Source: JANQFV01 sp964468185 (GTDB lineage: Bacteria > Planctomycetota > Phycisphaerae > UBA1845 > Fen-1342). From it: a stretch of DNA of 64,000 nt. The notes under the pieces were generated by a model that was not told where the DNA came from, did not search any database, and worked only from the letters and a program-made list of their open reading frames with translations. Where the stretch lies: positions 62,001 to 126,000 of the forward strand of contig CAYXTR010000011.1 in the NCBI GenBank assembly GCA_964468185.1, in the 5' to 3' direction. Shown piece after piece: positions 1 through 8,363 of this stretch; within the stretch, counting starts at the first letter, position 1; the number at the start of each line of letters is the position of its first letter. The translations under genes and the position numbers were made by a program.

Positions 1-160
1 AGGTCGTCACATGGTGATGATCGTCTCTGCAGTCAAGGGTGCCAACTTCGACGATATGGGCGAAGACGATACGCCCGAAGAAGAAGCCGAAGACGGCACG
101 CAGGAAGAAGGCTCCGTCGACCAGGATTCCTCCAGCTCGCGCTCAGCCCAGCAGGCTTAG
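1..160 (+). CDS. 3' end of an unidentified protein (partial)
   Basis: An open frame enters from the left edge and stops at TAG 158-160. The visible 52 residues begin with a short hydrophobic stretch (HMVMIVSAVKG) and end in a very acidic, then Ser/Gln-rich tail (GEDDTPEEEAEDGTQEEG, then SSSSRSAQQA). Such tails are usually disordered. Too little remains to name a family. It runs in the same direction as the following dehydrogenase gene. Confidence 0.6.
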   Translation, partial: GRHMVMIVSAVKGANFDDMGEDDTPEEEAEDGTQEEGSVDQDSSSSRSAQQA

Positions 161-301
161 CGCCTCGTCGCACCGCACGGCGCTGGACTGATCACACTTC
201 GCCGTTCTCATCAGCGCGTTTGACGCGCCAGGCGGGGAGTGCATTCGTACTCCCGCTCCGGCCGACCACCACGAACACACAATCGGAAAGCTCGCTCACC
301 A

Positions 302-1204
302 ATGACCGCCAATCATGCCCCGCTCGGCTTCATCGGACTCGGTATTATGGGACGACCAATGGCCGGACACCTCCTCCGCGCCGGCCACCCGCTCTTTGTT
401 TACACGCGGACCCGCACCAAGGCGCAAGATCTGCTGGCCGCCGGCGCGACCTGGTGTGACTCCCCCGCCGAAGTCGCCAAGAACTGCCAGATTGTCCTCA
501 CCATCGTCACCGACACGCCTGACGTCCGTAACGTTCTCTTCGGTCCCGACGGTGCTGCCGAGACGCTTCAACCCGGCTCCATCGTCATCGACATGACCAC
601 CATCAGCCCCGACGCGACGCGCCAATTCGCCGACCGCCTCGCCGAAAACAACGTTGCCCTGCTCGACGCGCCCGTGACCGGCGGCGATGTCGGCGCCCAG
701 AAGGGCACGCTCACCATCATGGTCGGCGGCGACCGCCCCGCGTTTGACCGCGTTGAACCCATCCTCGGACGCATGGGACGCAACATCGTCCACGTCGGCA
801 AGTCCGGTGCCGGACAGACGCTCAAAGCCTGCAATCAGATCCTCTGCGCTGTAAACATGATCGCCGTCTGCGAAGCCCTGACGCTCGCCCGGCGCGCCGG
901 CCTCGACCTCGACCAGGCCATTGAGACGCTCGGCTCCGGCGCGGGCGGCTCGTGGGCGCTCAGCAACCTCGGTACGAAAATCGCCGCCGGTGACCTCCAG
1001 CCGGCGTTCATGATCGAGCTGATCCAGAAGGACCTCCGCATCGTTCAGGAAACCGCCCAGCGCCTCGGCGTACCGCTCACCGGCACCGCCCTCGCGCAGC
1101 AGCTCTTCCGCTCCGTCGAGGCCGAGCCCGGCGGCGGCAAGCTCGGCACGCAGGGGATGATCCGCGCGATCGAGAAACTCGCCAGACGTGGCGGCCCCGA
1201 GTAG
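302..1204 (+). CDS. NAD(P)-dependent beta-hydroxyacid dehydrogenase (3-hydroxyisobutyrate dehydrogenase / tartronate semialdehyde reductase family)
   Basis: A 300-residue protein, the usual family length. The N-terminal Rossmann motif GLGIMGRPMA (residues about 11-20) binds NAD(P). The substrate loop DAPVTGGDVGAQKGTL is near residues 121-136, and the catalytic lysine lies in the GQTLKACNQ stretch near 175. Family members reversibly oxidise a 3-hydroxyacid to the semialdehyde, and the exact substrate (hydroxyisobutyrate, tartronate semialdehyde or succinic semialdehyde) cannot be read from sequence. ATG 302 is chosen because MTANHAPLGFIG sits directly before the Rossmann strand; an upstream in-frame start at 239 would add an unlikely Arg-rich stretch. 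larC follows 43 bp downstream on the same strand. Confidence 0.9.
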   Translation: MTANHAPLGFIGLGIMGRPMAGHLLRAGHPLFVYTRTRTKAQDLLAAGATWCDSPAEVAKNCQIVLTIVTDTPDVRNVLFGPDGAAETLQPGSIVIDMTTISPDATRQFADRLAENNVALLDAPVTGGDVGAQKGTLTIMVGGDRPAFDRVEPILGRMGRNIVHVGKSGAGQTLKACNQILCAVNMIAVCEALTLARRAGLDLDQAIETLGSGAGGSWALSNLGTKIAAGDLQPAFMIELIQKDLRIVQETAQRLGVPLTGTALAQQLFRSVEAEPGGGKLGTQGMIRAIEKLARRGGPE

Positions 1205-1247
1205 ACTCACAGGCCGCGAATCCACGCCAATCCAGCGGGAGTCGACC

Positions 1248-2450
1248 ATGCGCTGTGCCCATTTTGATTGCTACAGCGGGGCTGCCGGCGACATGATCCT
1301 CGCCGCCCTCATCGACGCTGGTCTGCAACCCACGACCCTCCACGCGCTGATCGATCGCCTGAGCCTCCCTGGTGTCACCCTTCACGTCTCCCGTGTCCAG
1401 CGCAACGGCATTGCCGCCGCGCATGTGGACGTCCAACTCGATCCGGCCCATCAGAAGGCGCATCGCCACCTGCCCCAGATCCTCGACATCATCGCGCGGG
1501 CCGGCCTTCCCGCCACCGTCTCTGCATGCGCCGAGCGCATTTTTCGCCGTCTTGCCGAGGCGGAGGCCAAAGTCCACGGTATCAGCATCGACAAGGTCCA
1601 CTTCCACGAAGTCGGCGCGGCTGACGCGATTGTCGACATCGTAGGCGCCTGCGTCGGACTGCGTGAGCTGAACATCGAGCGGATCACCGCCTCGCCCATT
1701 GCCGCCGGCAGCGGCATCGTGCGCTGTGCTCATGGCGAGCTACCGGTTCCAGCCCCCGCCACTGCGGAACTGCTGCGCGGCGTGCCGCTGGCAGCGTGTG
1801 ACGAAGCCGGAGAGCTCACGACCCCCACCGGCGCCGCCATCCTGACGACGGTCGCACATGAATGGGGTGCTCTCCCTCCCATGCGCATCAGCGAAGTGGG
1901 CTATGGTGCCGGCACGCGAGAAAACCGCTCCCGACCGAACGTCTTGCGCATCACGATTGGAGAATCTGACGCGGGCGACGAGACCGACGCCGACCTCGTC
2001 ACCGTGCTTGAAACTCAACTCGACGATCTCCCACCACAAAACGTAGCCTTCGCCGCGGACCGCCTGCTGGAAGCGGGTGCGCTGGACGCGTTCCTCGTGC
2101 CGATAGTCATGAAAAAGGGCCGGCCAGGCCAACTGCTGACGGTACTATGCCGCCCCGGTGACGTCGCGCGCCTCGAGCGTGTCATGTTTCGCGAAACGTC
2201 AACCCTGGGCATCCGGCGGCACGATTGCGCGCGGCACAAACTGGCGCGCACGCATGAGCGCATCGAGACGGCCTACGGCCCGATCCGCGTGAAGCTCGGG
2301 CGCCAGGGCGACGCCGTCCAACAGGTCTGGCCGGAATACGAAGACTGTGCCGCCGCCGCCCGCGAGCACAACGTCCCGCTGACAACCATACAACAGGCAG
2401 CGCAGGAGGCCTGGCAGCACGAGCATGAGTCCGATACTGGCAGAACTTGA
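1248..2450 (+). CDS. larC: LarC, nickel-pincer cofactor biosynthesis (nickel insertion) protein
   Basis: A 400-residue DUF111/LarC family protein. The start MRCAHFDCYSGAAGDMILAA and the internal motif HFHEVGAADAIVDIVG (near residues 119-134) are diagnostic. LarC inserts nickel into pyridinium-bisthiocarboxylate mononucleotide in a CTP-dependent step, giving the nickel-pincer cofactor of lactate racemase and related enzymes. Here LarC1 and LarC2 are one continuous frame, whereas in Lactobacillus they are joined by programmed frameshifting. No larA, larB or larE is in the window, so the partner enzymes must lie elsewhere. The gene overlaps the next one by 26 bp, suggesting co-transcription. Confidence 0.92.
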   Translation: MRCAHFDCYSGAAGDMILAALIDAGLQPTTLHALIDRLSLPGVTLHVSRVQRNGIAAAHVDVQLDPAHQKAHRHLPQILDIIARAGLPATVSACAERIFRRLAEAEAKVHGISIDKVHFHEVGAADAIVDIVGACVGLRELNIERITASPIAAGSGIVRCAHGELPVPAPATAELLRGVPLAACDEAGELTTPTGAAILTTVAHEWGALPPMRISEVGYGAGTRENRSRPNVLRITIGESDAGDETDADLVTVLETQLDDLPPQNVAFAADRLLEAGALDAFLVPIVMKKGRPGQLLTVLCRPGDVARLERVMFRETSTLGIRRHDCARHKLARTHERIETAYGPIRVKLGRQGDAVQQVWPEYEDCAAAAREHNVPLTTIQQAAQEAWQHEHESDTGRT

Positions 2451-3009
2451 CTCCGGCATGTACCTCCTGCTGGCGGTCCTCTGCCTCGTTATGCTCTCCG
2501 TCTCACTTTGGCGCCGCACCCGTGACCGACAAACCACCGCGCGGGATGTGACGCGTGACCAACTCGCCCGCCTCCGCGACCAGCGTGAGTTGAAAGTCTC
2601 CATGGACGAGCTACTCGTCCAGCTCGAAGAGGTCTCCCGCCGCATTAACGCCCAGGTTGACACGCGTTTCATGAAGCTCGAGTCGGTGATCCGCGACGCC
2701 GACGAACGCATCGCCCGCCTCGAGGCGCTCACACAAGCTCCGGATCCCAATTCGCCAGAGACATCGCAGAAGCCGCGAAACCACGAACCAACAACGCCGA
2801 GCCTGCCGCAAAACGGTACCTCGACAACCCCAACCACGTCAGCGGAGAGTCAATCCGAGGACCCGCCAGCGCGACAGTCCTTCCGCGAGCGTCGTCAGCG
2901 GATCTGTGAAATGTCTGACGCGGGGGCCGCCCCCATGACGATCGCCGACGCGTTACGCATCCCCCTGGGCGAAGTGGAGTTGGTTCTCAGCATGCGCGAT
3001 TTCAAGTAG
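2425..3009 (+). CDS. membrane-anchored coiled-coil protein with C-terminal HTH-like motif (SwrB/YlxL, DUF6115-like)
   Basis: A 194-residue protein. There is one N-terminal membrane segment (MYLLLAVLCLVMLSVSLW, residues about 12-29), then a charged coiled coil (about 35-100), a Pro/Ser/Thr-rich linker, and a C-terminal block (about 150-194) reading RQRICEMSDAGAAPMTIADA followed by LRIPLGEVELVLSMRDFK. This closing block, in which a short helical repeat ends in GEVELVLS, matches the end of SwrB/YlxL-type proteins. The order membrane anchor, coiled coil, HTH-like end is the main support. The start lies inside larC (26-bp overlap). A role in cell-surface or flagellar regulation is known for SwrB, but no flagellar gene is nearby, so function is open. 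Confidence 0.65.
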   Translation: MSPILAELDSGMYLLLAVLCLVMLSVSLWRRTRDRQTTARDVTRDQLARLRDQRELKVSMDELLVQLEEVSRRINAQVDTRFMKLESVIRDADERIARLEALTQAPDPNSPETSQKPRNHEPTTPSLPQNGTSTTPTTSAESQSEDPPARQSFRERRQRICEMSDAGAAPMTIADALRIPLGEVELVLSMRDFK

Positions 3010-3036
3010 CCTGCCAGAATTCGACGACGGGCAAGA

Positions 3037-4842
3037 CTACTCCGCGGCCTCGCCAGCGGTATCGTCCCCGCCCTGCCGCTCGCGGATCAGCCCGGCCAGC
3101 CGCTCGAAATACTCCTGCAGGACGCGGTTGTACTGACGCGGTACATCCTGCCGCTCGATTGCATCCGTCGCGTCCCGCATCTCCGCCTCAGCCGCGCCCA
3201 GGACCTCCGCATTGGCCTCGCCCCGAATCTGCGGACCGTCAATCAACATCGTCCCAATGATCGTGCCGCTGTCATACCGCGTTCTGGCCTTCGTGGGATC
3301 GAGTTGGTGCGGCGTCTTCTCCTTGCCGATCCGCTCGCCCAGCCCCAGGCCGTAGTTCGGACCCTGCTGCCCCATCCGGCCCCCCTTTTGACCCCGCCGC
3401 CCATCGCCCCAATTAGGACACATCCCGCCGCGGCACACGTTGTCCCGGAAGTTCTCCAGGTCCGAGAGGTTCGCCTGCAACTCGCTCATCATCGATTGCG
3501 TCATCTCGAGTTGCGACATCTGGCTCATGGCATTCGAAAGTGCATTCGACGCCTGTGCGGCCCCGGCACTCGTGCTGCCCGGGCTGTTGCACTGCTGGCA
3601 TGCCTGTGACGCCTTCGCCATTTGCTTGGCCAGATTCTGGCACGCCTGCCTGGCCTGCTGGTTCTGCTGGATTTTCTTCGCCAGCTCTTCGAGCTGCTGC
3701 TGTGACAGGTTCTTGTCGCCCAGTTGCTTCTGGAGCTCCTTCTGCAACTGCTTCGGATCGGTATTGGCCAGTTTTTTCAGCAGCTCTTCCGCTTCCTTCT
3801 CTGACAAACCTGCCTTGTTCGTCAGTTCCTTCTGCAAATGCGCCGTGTCGCTCAACTTCGTGAGCTGATCCGCCAGCCGGGCGAACTGCTCCTGCATCTC
3901 CTGCAATTTCTGTTGCGCCGCCGGGTCGTCCGTCTTCTCGGCCGCTTCCTGAATCTGCTCGGCCAGTTGCTGCAGCGCCTCTCTGGCGCCCTGAAAATCC
4001 CCCGCCGCCAGCGATTCGGCCAGCTTCGACGTGGCCTCATTTCCCTTCTGCCGCTGAAGCTGACTCAGCATCCGCTTCACTTCGTTCGTGTAGTCCTGCT
4101 CCGAAGTCTCGAGTTGCTGCTGCAACTTATCGCGCACATCGTCAATCCGTTTCACCGCTTCCCGCCGAATATCCTCGGGCGTCACGCCTGGATCATCGGG
4201 CATCTCCAGCGGCTCCAGATCCTCGGTGATGTCTTTCAGACTCTCATCATTCTGCGCGAGCTGCTTCATCCGCTCGATGCGTCGCTCCAGCTCGACCTGG
4301 ATCGCCTCACGCTCCGCTTCGACGACCTCCCGCGGAACCTCCGCATCCTGCTCAGCCCGGTCTGCGAACAAATCCACCGGCGGCAGAAAGAATGCCAGAA
4401 TCAGTGCTGCCAGGGTGGCCGTAGCCGACCAGGGCCACCACTGGGGCGACCGATGCCGAATATGTGTCGGCACGTGAATCCGCCCCGCCAGCTTCTCCGC
4501 GTCGTGTACCGCTGCCCGGGCGAACGGATCCTGACTCCGTGCCAGCACCAGCCCGGTACTTAACCGCTCTCTTGAACCGGCGGCCTCGTCGAGCACTACC
4601 GCCGCCCGCAATGCACTCGGCTGGCGCATCATCGTACCCACCAGCGTGACAAGCCCCGCCAAAATGAGTGCAACCCACCCGCCATGCCACATCGACCAGT
4701 CGACACCCGCCAGCCGGAGGGTAACGATGCTCAACGCCCACAGCCCGGCCGCCACGAGCACACCCAGCGTCAGCCACTCGAAGAGCACATTCTGCGTCAG
4801 TCGGCGACGGGCGTGACGAATCTGATTCTCAATGAGCGACAT
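3037..4842 (-). CDS. membrane protein with long Gln-rich coiled coil (planctomycete type, function unknown)
   Basis: 601 residues. Two N-terminal membrane segments (about 22-45 and 57-75) are followed by a cytoplasmic-looking stretch, a third hydrophobic segment (TATLAALILAFFLPPVDLF, about 140-158), and then about 250 residues of highly charged, Gln/Glu/Lys-rich coiled coil (160-410). A short Cys pair region (CQNLAKQ, CQQCNSPG, CRGGMCPNWG) and a Gly-rich linker precede the conserved-looking end DVPRQYNRVLQEYFERLAGL. The start MSLIENQIRHARRRL is preferred over one 20 codons upstream because it directly precedes the first helix and has a GAGGG sequence upstream. Topology resembles DUF4175-like proteins found beside aerotolerance loci, but that gene context is absent here. 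Confidence 0.7.
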   Translation of the reverse strand: MSLIENQIRHARRRLTQNVLFEWLTLGVLVAAGLWALSIVTLRLAGVDWSMWHGGWVALILAGLVTLVGTMMRQPSALRAAVVLDEAAGSRERLSTGLVLARSQDPFARAAVHDAEKLAGRIHVPTHIRHRSPQWWPWSATATLAALILAFFLPPVDLFADRAEQDAEVPREVVEAEREAIQVELERRIERMKQLAQNDESLKDITEDLEPLEMPDDPGVTPEDIRREAVKRIDDVRDKLQQQLETSEQDYTNEVKRMLSQLQRQKGNEATSKLAESLAAGDFQGAREALQQLAEQIQEAAEKTDDPAAQQKLQEMQEQFARLADQLTKLSDTAHLQKELTNKAGLSEKEAEELLKKLANTDPKQLQKELQKQLGDKNLSQQQLEELAKKIQQNQQARQACQNLAKQMAKASQACQQCNSPGSTSAGAAQASNALSNAMSQMSQLEMTQSMMSELQANLSDLENFRDNVCRGGMCPNWGDGRRGQKGGRMGQQGPNYGLGLGERIGKEKTPHQLDPTKARTRYDSGTIIGTMLIDGPQIRGEANAEVLGAAEAEMRDATDAIERQDVPRQYNRVLQEYFERLAGLIRERQGGDDTAGEAAE

Positions 4843-5209
4843 TTTGCAGCCCTCTTTCTCGGGACGGATCCAGCCGTCTACTGATGATAGATCGACCAGC
4901 ACCGCCGCTCAATTGGATTCGTCGTCCAAAGGGCCGGTTTCGACAACCGGCAGATTATTCATAAACTCCGCCCCCAGATGTATTTATGGACACCCCGGCC
5001 TGGCGGTCGGCGTGACGTCTCGTTAGTACGGCACGCCGACCGCTGCGGCTACACGTCCGTCCCCGCACGTCCCTTCGATAGTAAGTACGTCAAACCTCAC
5101 AAAATCTGTCTCAAAATCTGCCCAGATTGCGGAAAAAACTCGCCGTCGCTTTATCGCACCGGCCCAATTCCTCCTTGCCGCCTTACCGGCACACACATAA
5201 ACCACGCAC
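4843..5209. other. intergenic region between divergent genes
   Basis: 367 bp between the minus-strand coiled-coil gene and the plus-strand DUF72 gene. It holds a perfect 7-bp hairpin (GCCGGTT-TCGAC-AACCGGC, 4933-4951), and should contain both promoters, though no convincing -35/-10 pair is clear. Short open frames here look like chance reading of GC-rich sequence. Confidence 0.4.
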
Positions 5210-6121
5210 ATGACACCCGCATCCGGACAACGACTTTGGATTGGCCCCTCCGGCTGGAGCTATGATGACTGGTTTGGCATCGTCTATCCCCAGCCCCGTC
5301 CACGCGGATTCAAGCCCCTCGCACACATTGCCCGCTACCTCAACGCGGTCGAGGTCAATTCGAGCTTCTATCGCGTCCCGTCACCGCGCATGACGGCGGC
5401 GTGGCCCGGCCAGGTGCCCGAGCAATTTCGCTTCGCCTTCAAGCTCACGCAGACCTTCACGCATCGACGCCAGCAACCGGCGGATGCCGCCGATGTGCGG
5501 GCATTTCGTGACGGTCTGGAGCCCGTCCGCGACGCCGGCCGGCTTGGTCCGCTCCTGATGCAGTTTCCGTGGTCGTTTCGCTACGCACCTGAGGCAGTTG
5601 ACTGGCTGCGTCGTCTTGCTGACGAGTTTCACGATTTCAACCGCTTCATCGAAGTGCGTCACACTTCGTGGGCGGCCCCGGACGCGCTTGAGCAGCTCGC
5701 CGAGGTTGGCGGCTACTGCAACATTGACCAGCCGCAACTGCGTGACTGCCTTGGTCCCACGACCCACGTTTTCGGTCGCGACGCCTACGTGCGCCTCCAT
5801 GGTCGCAACGCCGGGAACTGGTTCGCCGATAAGGTCCCCAGCTTTGAGCGGTACAACTACCTCTACAGCGATGAAGAGCTGCAGGAGTGGGTTCGCCGCG
5901 TCAATGAGATTCAGGACAAGGCTGAGAACACCTACGTATTCGCCAATAACCACTACCGTGGTCAGGGGCCCGTGAACGCCCTGGAGCTCAAAGCGCTGCT
6001 GACCGGCCGGCCCGTCACGGCTCCGCCCGAATTGGTCGCCGCCTACCCCCGCCTCGCTCGGCACACGCGCCCAGCCCCCACAACCGGCCCCACCCAGCAC
6101 CAGCTCTTTGATCCCAAGTAG
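5210..6121 (+). CDS. DUF72 domain (YecE-like) protein
   Basis: 303 residues, normal for the family. The opening RLWIGPSGWSYDDWFG, the segment VEVNSSFYRVPSP (near 48-60), LGPLLMQFPWSF (near 112-123), RHTSWAAPDAL and YVFANNHYRGQGPVNALELK (near 248-267) are the conserved DUF72/YecE blocks and predict a TIM-barrel fold. The biochemical role is not established; nuclease or sugar-related activities have been suggested for the fold. ATG 5210 immediately precedes the conserved region. It converges on the beta-helix gene, with only 3 bp between the two stops. Confidence 0.85.
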   Translation: MTPASGQRLWIGPSGWSYDDWFGIVYPQPRPRGFKPLAHIARYLNAVEVNSSFYRVPSPRMTAAWPGQVPEQFRFAFKLTQTFTHRRQQPADAADVRAFRDGLEPVRDAGRLGPLLMQFPWSFRYAPEAVDWLRRLADEFHDFNRFIEVRHTSWAAPDALEQLAEVGGYCNIDQPQLRDCLGPTTHVFGRDAYVRLHGRNAGNWFADKVPSFERYNYLYSDEELQEWVRRVNEIQDKAENTYVFANNHYRGQGPVNALELKALLTGRPVTAPPELVAAYPRLARHTRPAPTTGPTQHQLFDPK

Positions 6122-6124
6122 AGG

Positions 6125-8272
6125 CTACTCCAACAACGCGATCAAACTCGCGATATCGTCGAAATCAACGGCGCCGTCAGCATTACAATCCGCCGCCAGC
6201 CAGTCACAATCGGGCAGTTCACCCATCCGATCCACGTAGAAAGACTGCCACGTGGACTCGCCGGCCAACGCCTGCACGAAGTACGCAATGTCATCGAACG
6301 TGACCATACCATCGCAATTCAAATCGCCGCGCGTGAGTGGCTGATACTCATACGCTCCCAAATCGACGATCGGCGGCTCCCCCACCCCCGTATCCACCGT
6401 CTCCGGGTCATCCTGAAAACGCGTCTCGCCACCGACGTCCAGCGGCACCGGCTCGCTCACGTCGCCATCGTCATCCACATCAAAGACATCCGCCGCCACC
6501 GCGCTATTGTCCCCGGCGTCGATGCACGGCGACGCCGGCAGCAGCCGCAGATCACCGAACGAGTCGTCCAGCGTACCCCACTCGCCATCCGCTCCCGCGT
6601 TCGGCAACATCCGCAAGAGCGGATCCGCCGCAAAGCTGCCCGCACCCGGCAACTGCCCCGTCCACCCGCGCACGCAGGAGTAGTCCACCGCGACAATGTC
6701 TGTCGGCACCACCACGATCTGCGCCGTCTCGGATGCATCCCCATCATCGTCGGCATTGGCCCACAGAATGCAGTTCGCCACCAGCGATGCGCCCGCCCCG
6801 TCGATCCAGATCCCGGCCGGCGAGATCAGGCTGTGGTTCGCCACCAGTGTGCAGTTCGTGATCGTTGCGTTTCCACCCGCCACGCGCACGCCCCCGGCTT
6901 CGTCTCCCGCGACATTCGCCCGCACGACGCTGTTCGCCAGCAACATCTCCGTGGACTGTGAGTACAGGGCCCCACCCACTTCGTCCGCAACGTTCGCCTG
7001 AAGTACGACATTCACCACGGTCACTACGCCCCCAGTACCGAACACGCCACCACCACGCTCTGCTTCGTTATACAACACCGCCGAATCGACGAGGCGGGTC
7101 TCCCCATTCTCCGCATAGACGCCACCCCCGTCTGCGAACGCCTCATTGCGCCCGAGTTTACAGCCATACAGTGTGACCACAGCGTTCCGTCCAAACACGC
7201 CCCCGCCGCGCGCCGCCCGATTCCCCGTCAGTCGCACGTCGGCGAGTGTCAATTCACACCCGCTGGCGCAACTGATCGCCCCACCTGTCTGGCTCGCCAC
7301 ATTCAAATCAAAGGCGCAGCTCACCACCGTGGTCGCATTGTCTTCGTTTGAAATCGCGCCACCCACACTCGCCGAGTTCTCCTCGAACCGGCAGGCGGCC
7401 ACGCTTGGCGAAGCTCCGTTGTTCATCAAAGCCCCGCCCCGCAGCGATGTGCCGTTGTTCACGAACGTGCATTCCACGAACTGGGCGTTACTTTGATTCC
7501 AGCTCGCCACAGCACCGCCGCGCGAATCCGCCCAATTCTGTGTGAACCGGCACCGCACCACCTGCGGCGAACTCTGCGACCCGTTGTACATCCCCCCGCC
7601 TTCCGCCGTCGCCAGGTTGCTCTCAAACCGACACTCCACCACGGCCGGGCTCGCCAGCCCGAAGTTGTACATGCCGGCTCCATACACCGCTTGATTCTCG
7701 CGGAACGTACAACGCATCAGCACCACACCCGTCGCCCCCCAATTCAGCATCCCTCCGCCAAACTGATCCAGTTGCGTCCCGTCCGCGTTCCCCGCCGTAA
7801 TCGTCACCCCATCCAACAGCCCGCTGGCCTGCACGCCGCCAGCGCGCACGACGTGATAGCTGTTCTCGCCCATCCCCCCGGCATCATCATCGTCCGCCAG
7901 GTCACCGCTGAGCACCGTCTCGTTCGCCACGAGGTCGCGTGTCGCAAGATCAAACGTCTCCGGATCCTCATCACCCGCCAATCCCCCATAAACCGCGACG
8001 CTATTCAGCAGCACGAACGACGCGGTCCGATCACCGGCGACCACGTTCCCCGCTTCATCCCGATCCGGCCGGTAACCCCCCGCCGCCACCCAGATCTGAT
8101 CCCCCACCTCCGCCGCCGCCAGACCATCCTGCAAAAACCGAAACGCCGTCGCCCAGCTCGCCCCATCCCCACCCGGTGCCGCGTCGTCATCAACGAAGAT
8201 CACATCGCCCCGCGCCACCCCCACAATGCCGACCAACAGAAACCCGACTACCGTCACAGCGCGCTGGAGCAT
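6125..8272 (-). CDS. secreted right-handed beta-helix protein with C-terminal dockerin-like tail
   Basis: 715 residues. A signal peptide (MLQRAVTVVGFLLVGIVGVARG) is followed by FVDDDAAPGGDGASWATAF, the typical opening of planctomycete/chlamydial polymorphic-type beta-helix proteins. Residues about 130-560 are short repeats of the type GGGMYNxxxSPxVxxCxF and NxAxxGGGV, each about 22 residues, predicting a parallel beta-helix. The C-terminal 65 residues carry two dockerin/EF-hand-like motifs (GDLNCDGMVTFDDIAYFVQA and NADGAVDFDDIASLIALLE). The start at 8272 is chosen because it begins the signal peptide and has GGAAG 6 bp upstream. Likely exported and surface-associated; substrate unknown. A perfect TATAAT lies upstream at 8361-8356. 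Confidence 0.85.
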   Translation of the reverse strand: MLQRAVTVVGFLLVGIVGVARGDVIFVDDDAAPGGDGASWATAFRFLQDGLAAAEVGDQIWVAAGGYRPDRDEAGNVVAGDRTASFVLLNSVAVYGGLAGDEDPETFDLATRDLVANETVLSGDLADDDDAGGMGENSYHVVRAGGVQASGLLDGVTITAGNADGTQLDQFGGGMLNWGATGVVLMRCTFRENQAVYGAGMYNFGLASPAVVECRFESNLATAEGGGMYNGSQSSPQVVRCRFTQNWADSRGGAVASWNQSNAQFVECTFVNNGTSLRGGALMNNGASPSVAACRFEENSASVGGAISNEDNATTVVSCAFDLNVASQTGGAISCASGCELTLADVRLTGNRAARGGGVFGRNAVVTLYGCKLGRNEAFADGGGVYAENGETRLVDSAVLYNEAERGGGVFGTGGVVTVVNVVLQANVADEVGGALYSQSTEMLLANSVVRANVAGDEAGGVRVAGGNATITNCTLVANHSLISPAGIWIDGAGASLVANCILWANADDDGDASETAQIVVVPTDIVAVDYSCVRGWTGQLPGAGSFAADPLLRMLPNAGADGEWGTLDDSFGDLRLLPASPCIDAGDNSAVAADVFDVDDDGDVSEPVPLDVGGETRFQDDPETVDTGVGEPPIVDLGAYEYQPLTRGDLNCDGMVTFDDIAYFVQALAGESTWQSFYVDRMGELPDCDWLAADCNADGAVDFDDIASLIALLE

Positions 8273-8355
8273 GCCAACTTCCCACTTCCTGAGCAGAACA
8301 AGGCACCGCCACGACTCGCCCGGCCGCCGCGACACCCCAAGGACCATTTGTCTCG

Positions 8356-8361
8356 ATTATA
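8356..8361 (-). promoter_or_regulatory. possible -10 element for the beta-helix gene
   Basis: Reading the minus strand, a perfect TATAAT occurs about 84 bp upstream of the beta-helix start, just after the trpE stop codon. No good -35 hexamer is visible 17 bp upstream, so the call is tentative. Confidence 0.3.
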
Positions 8362-8363
8362 GC

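Noticed and set aside
1248..2450. A programmed frameshift in larC as in Lactobacillus
   Set aside because: The gene is one continuous 400-codon frame here.
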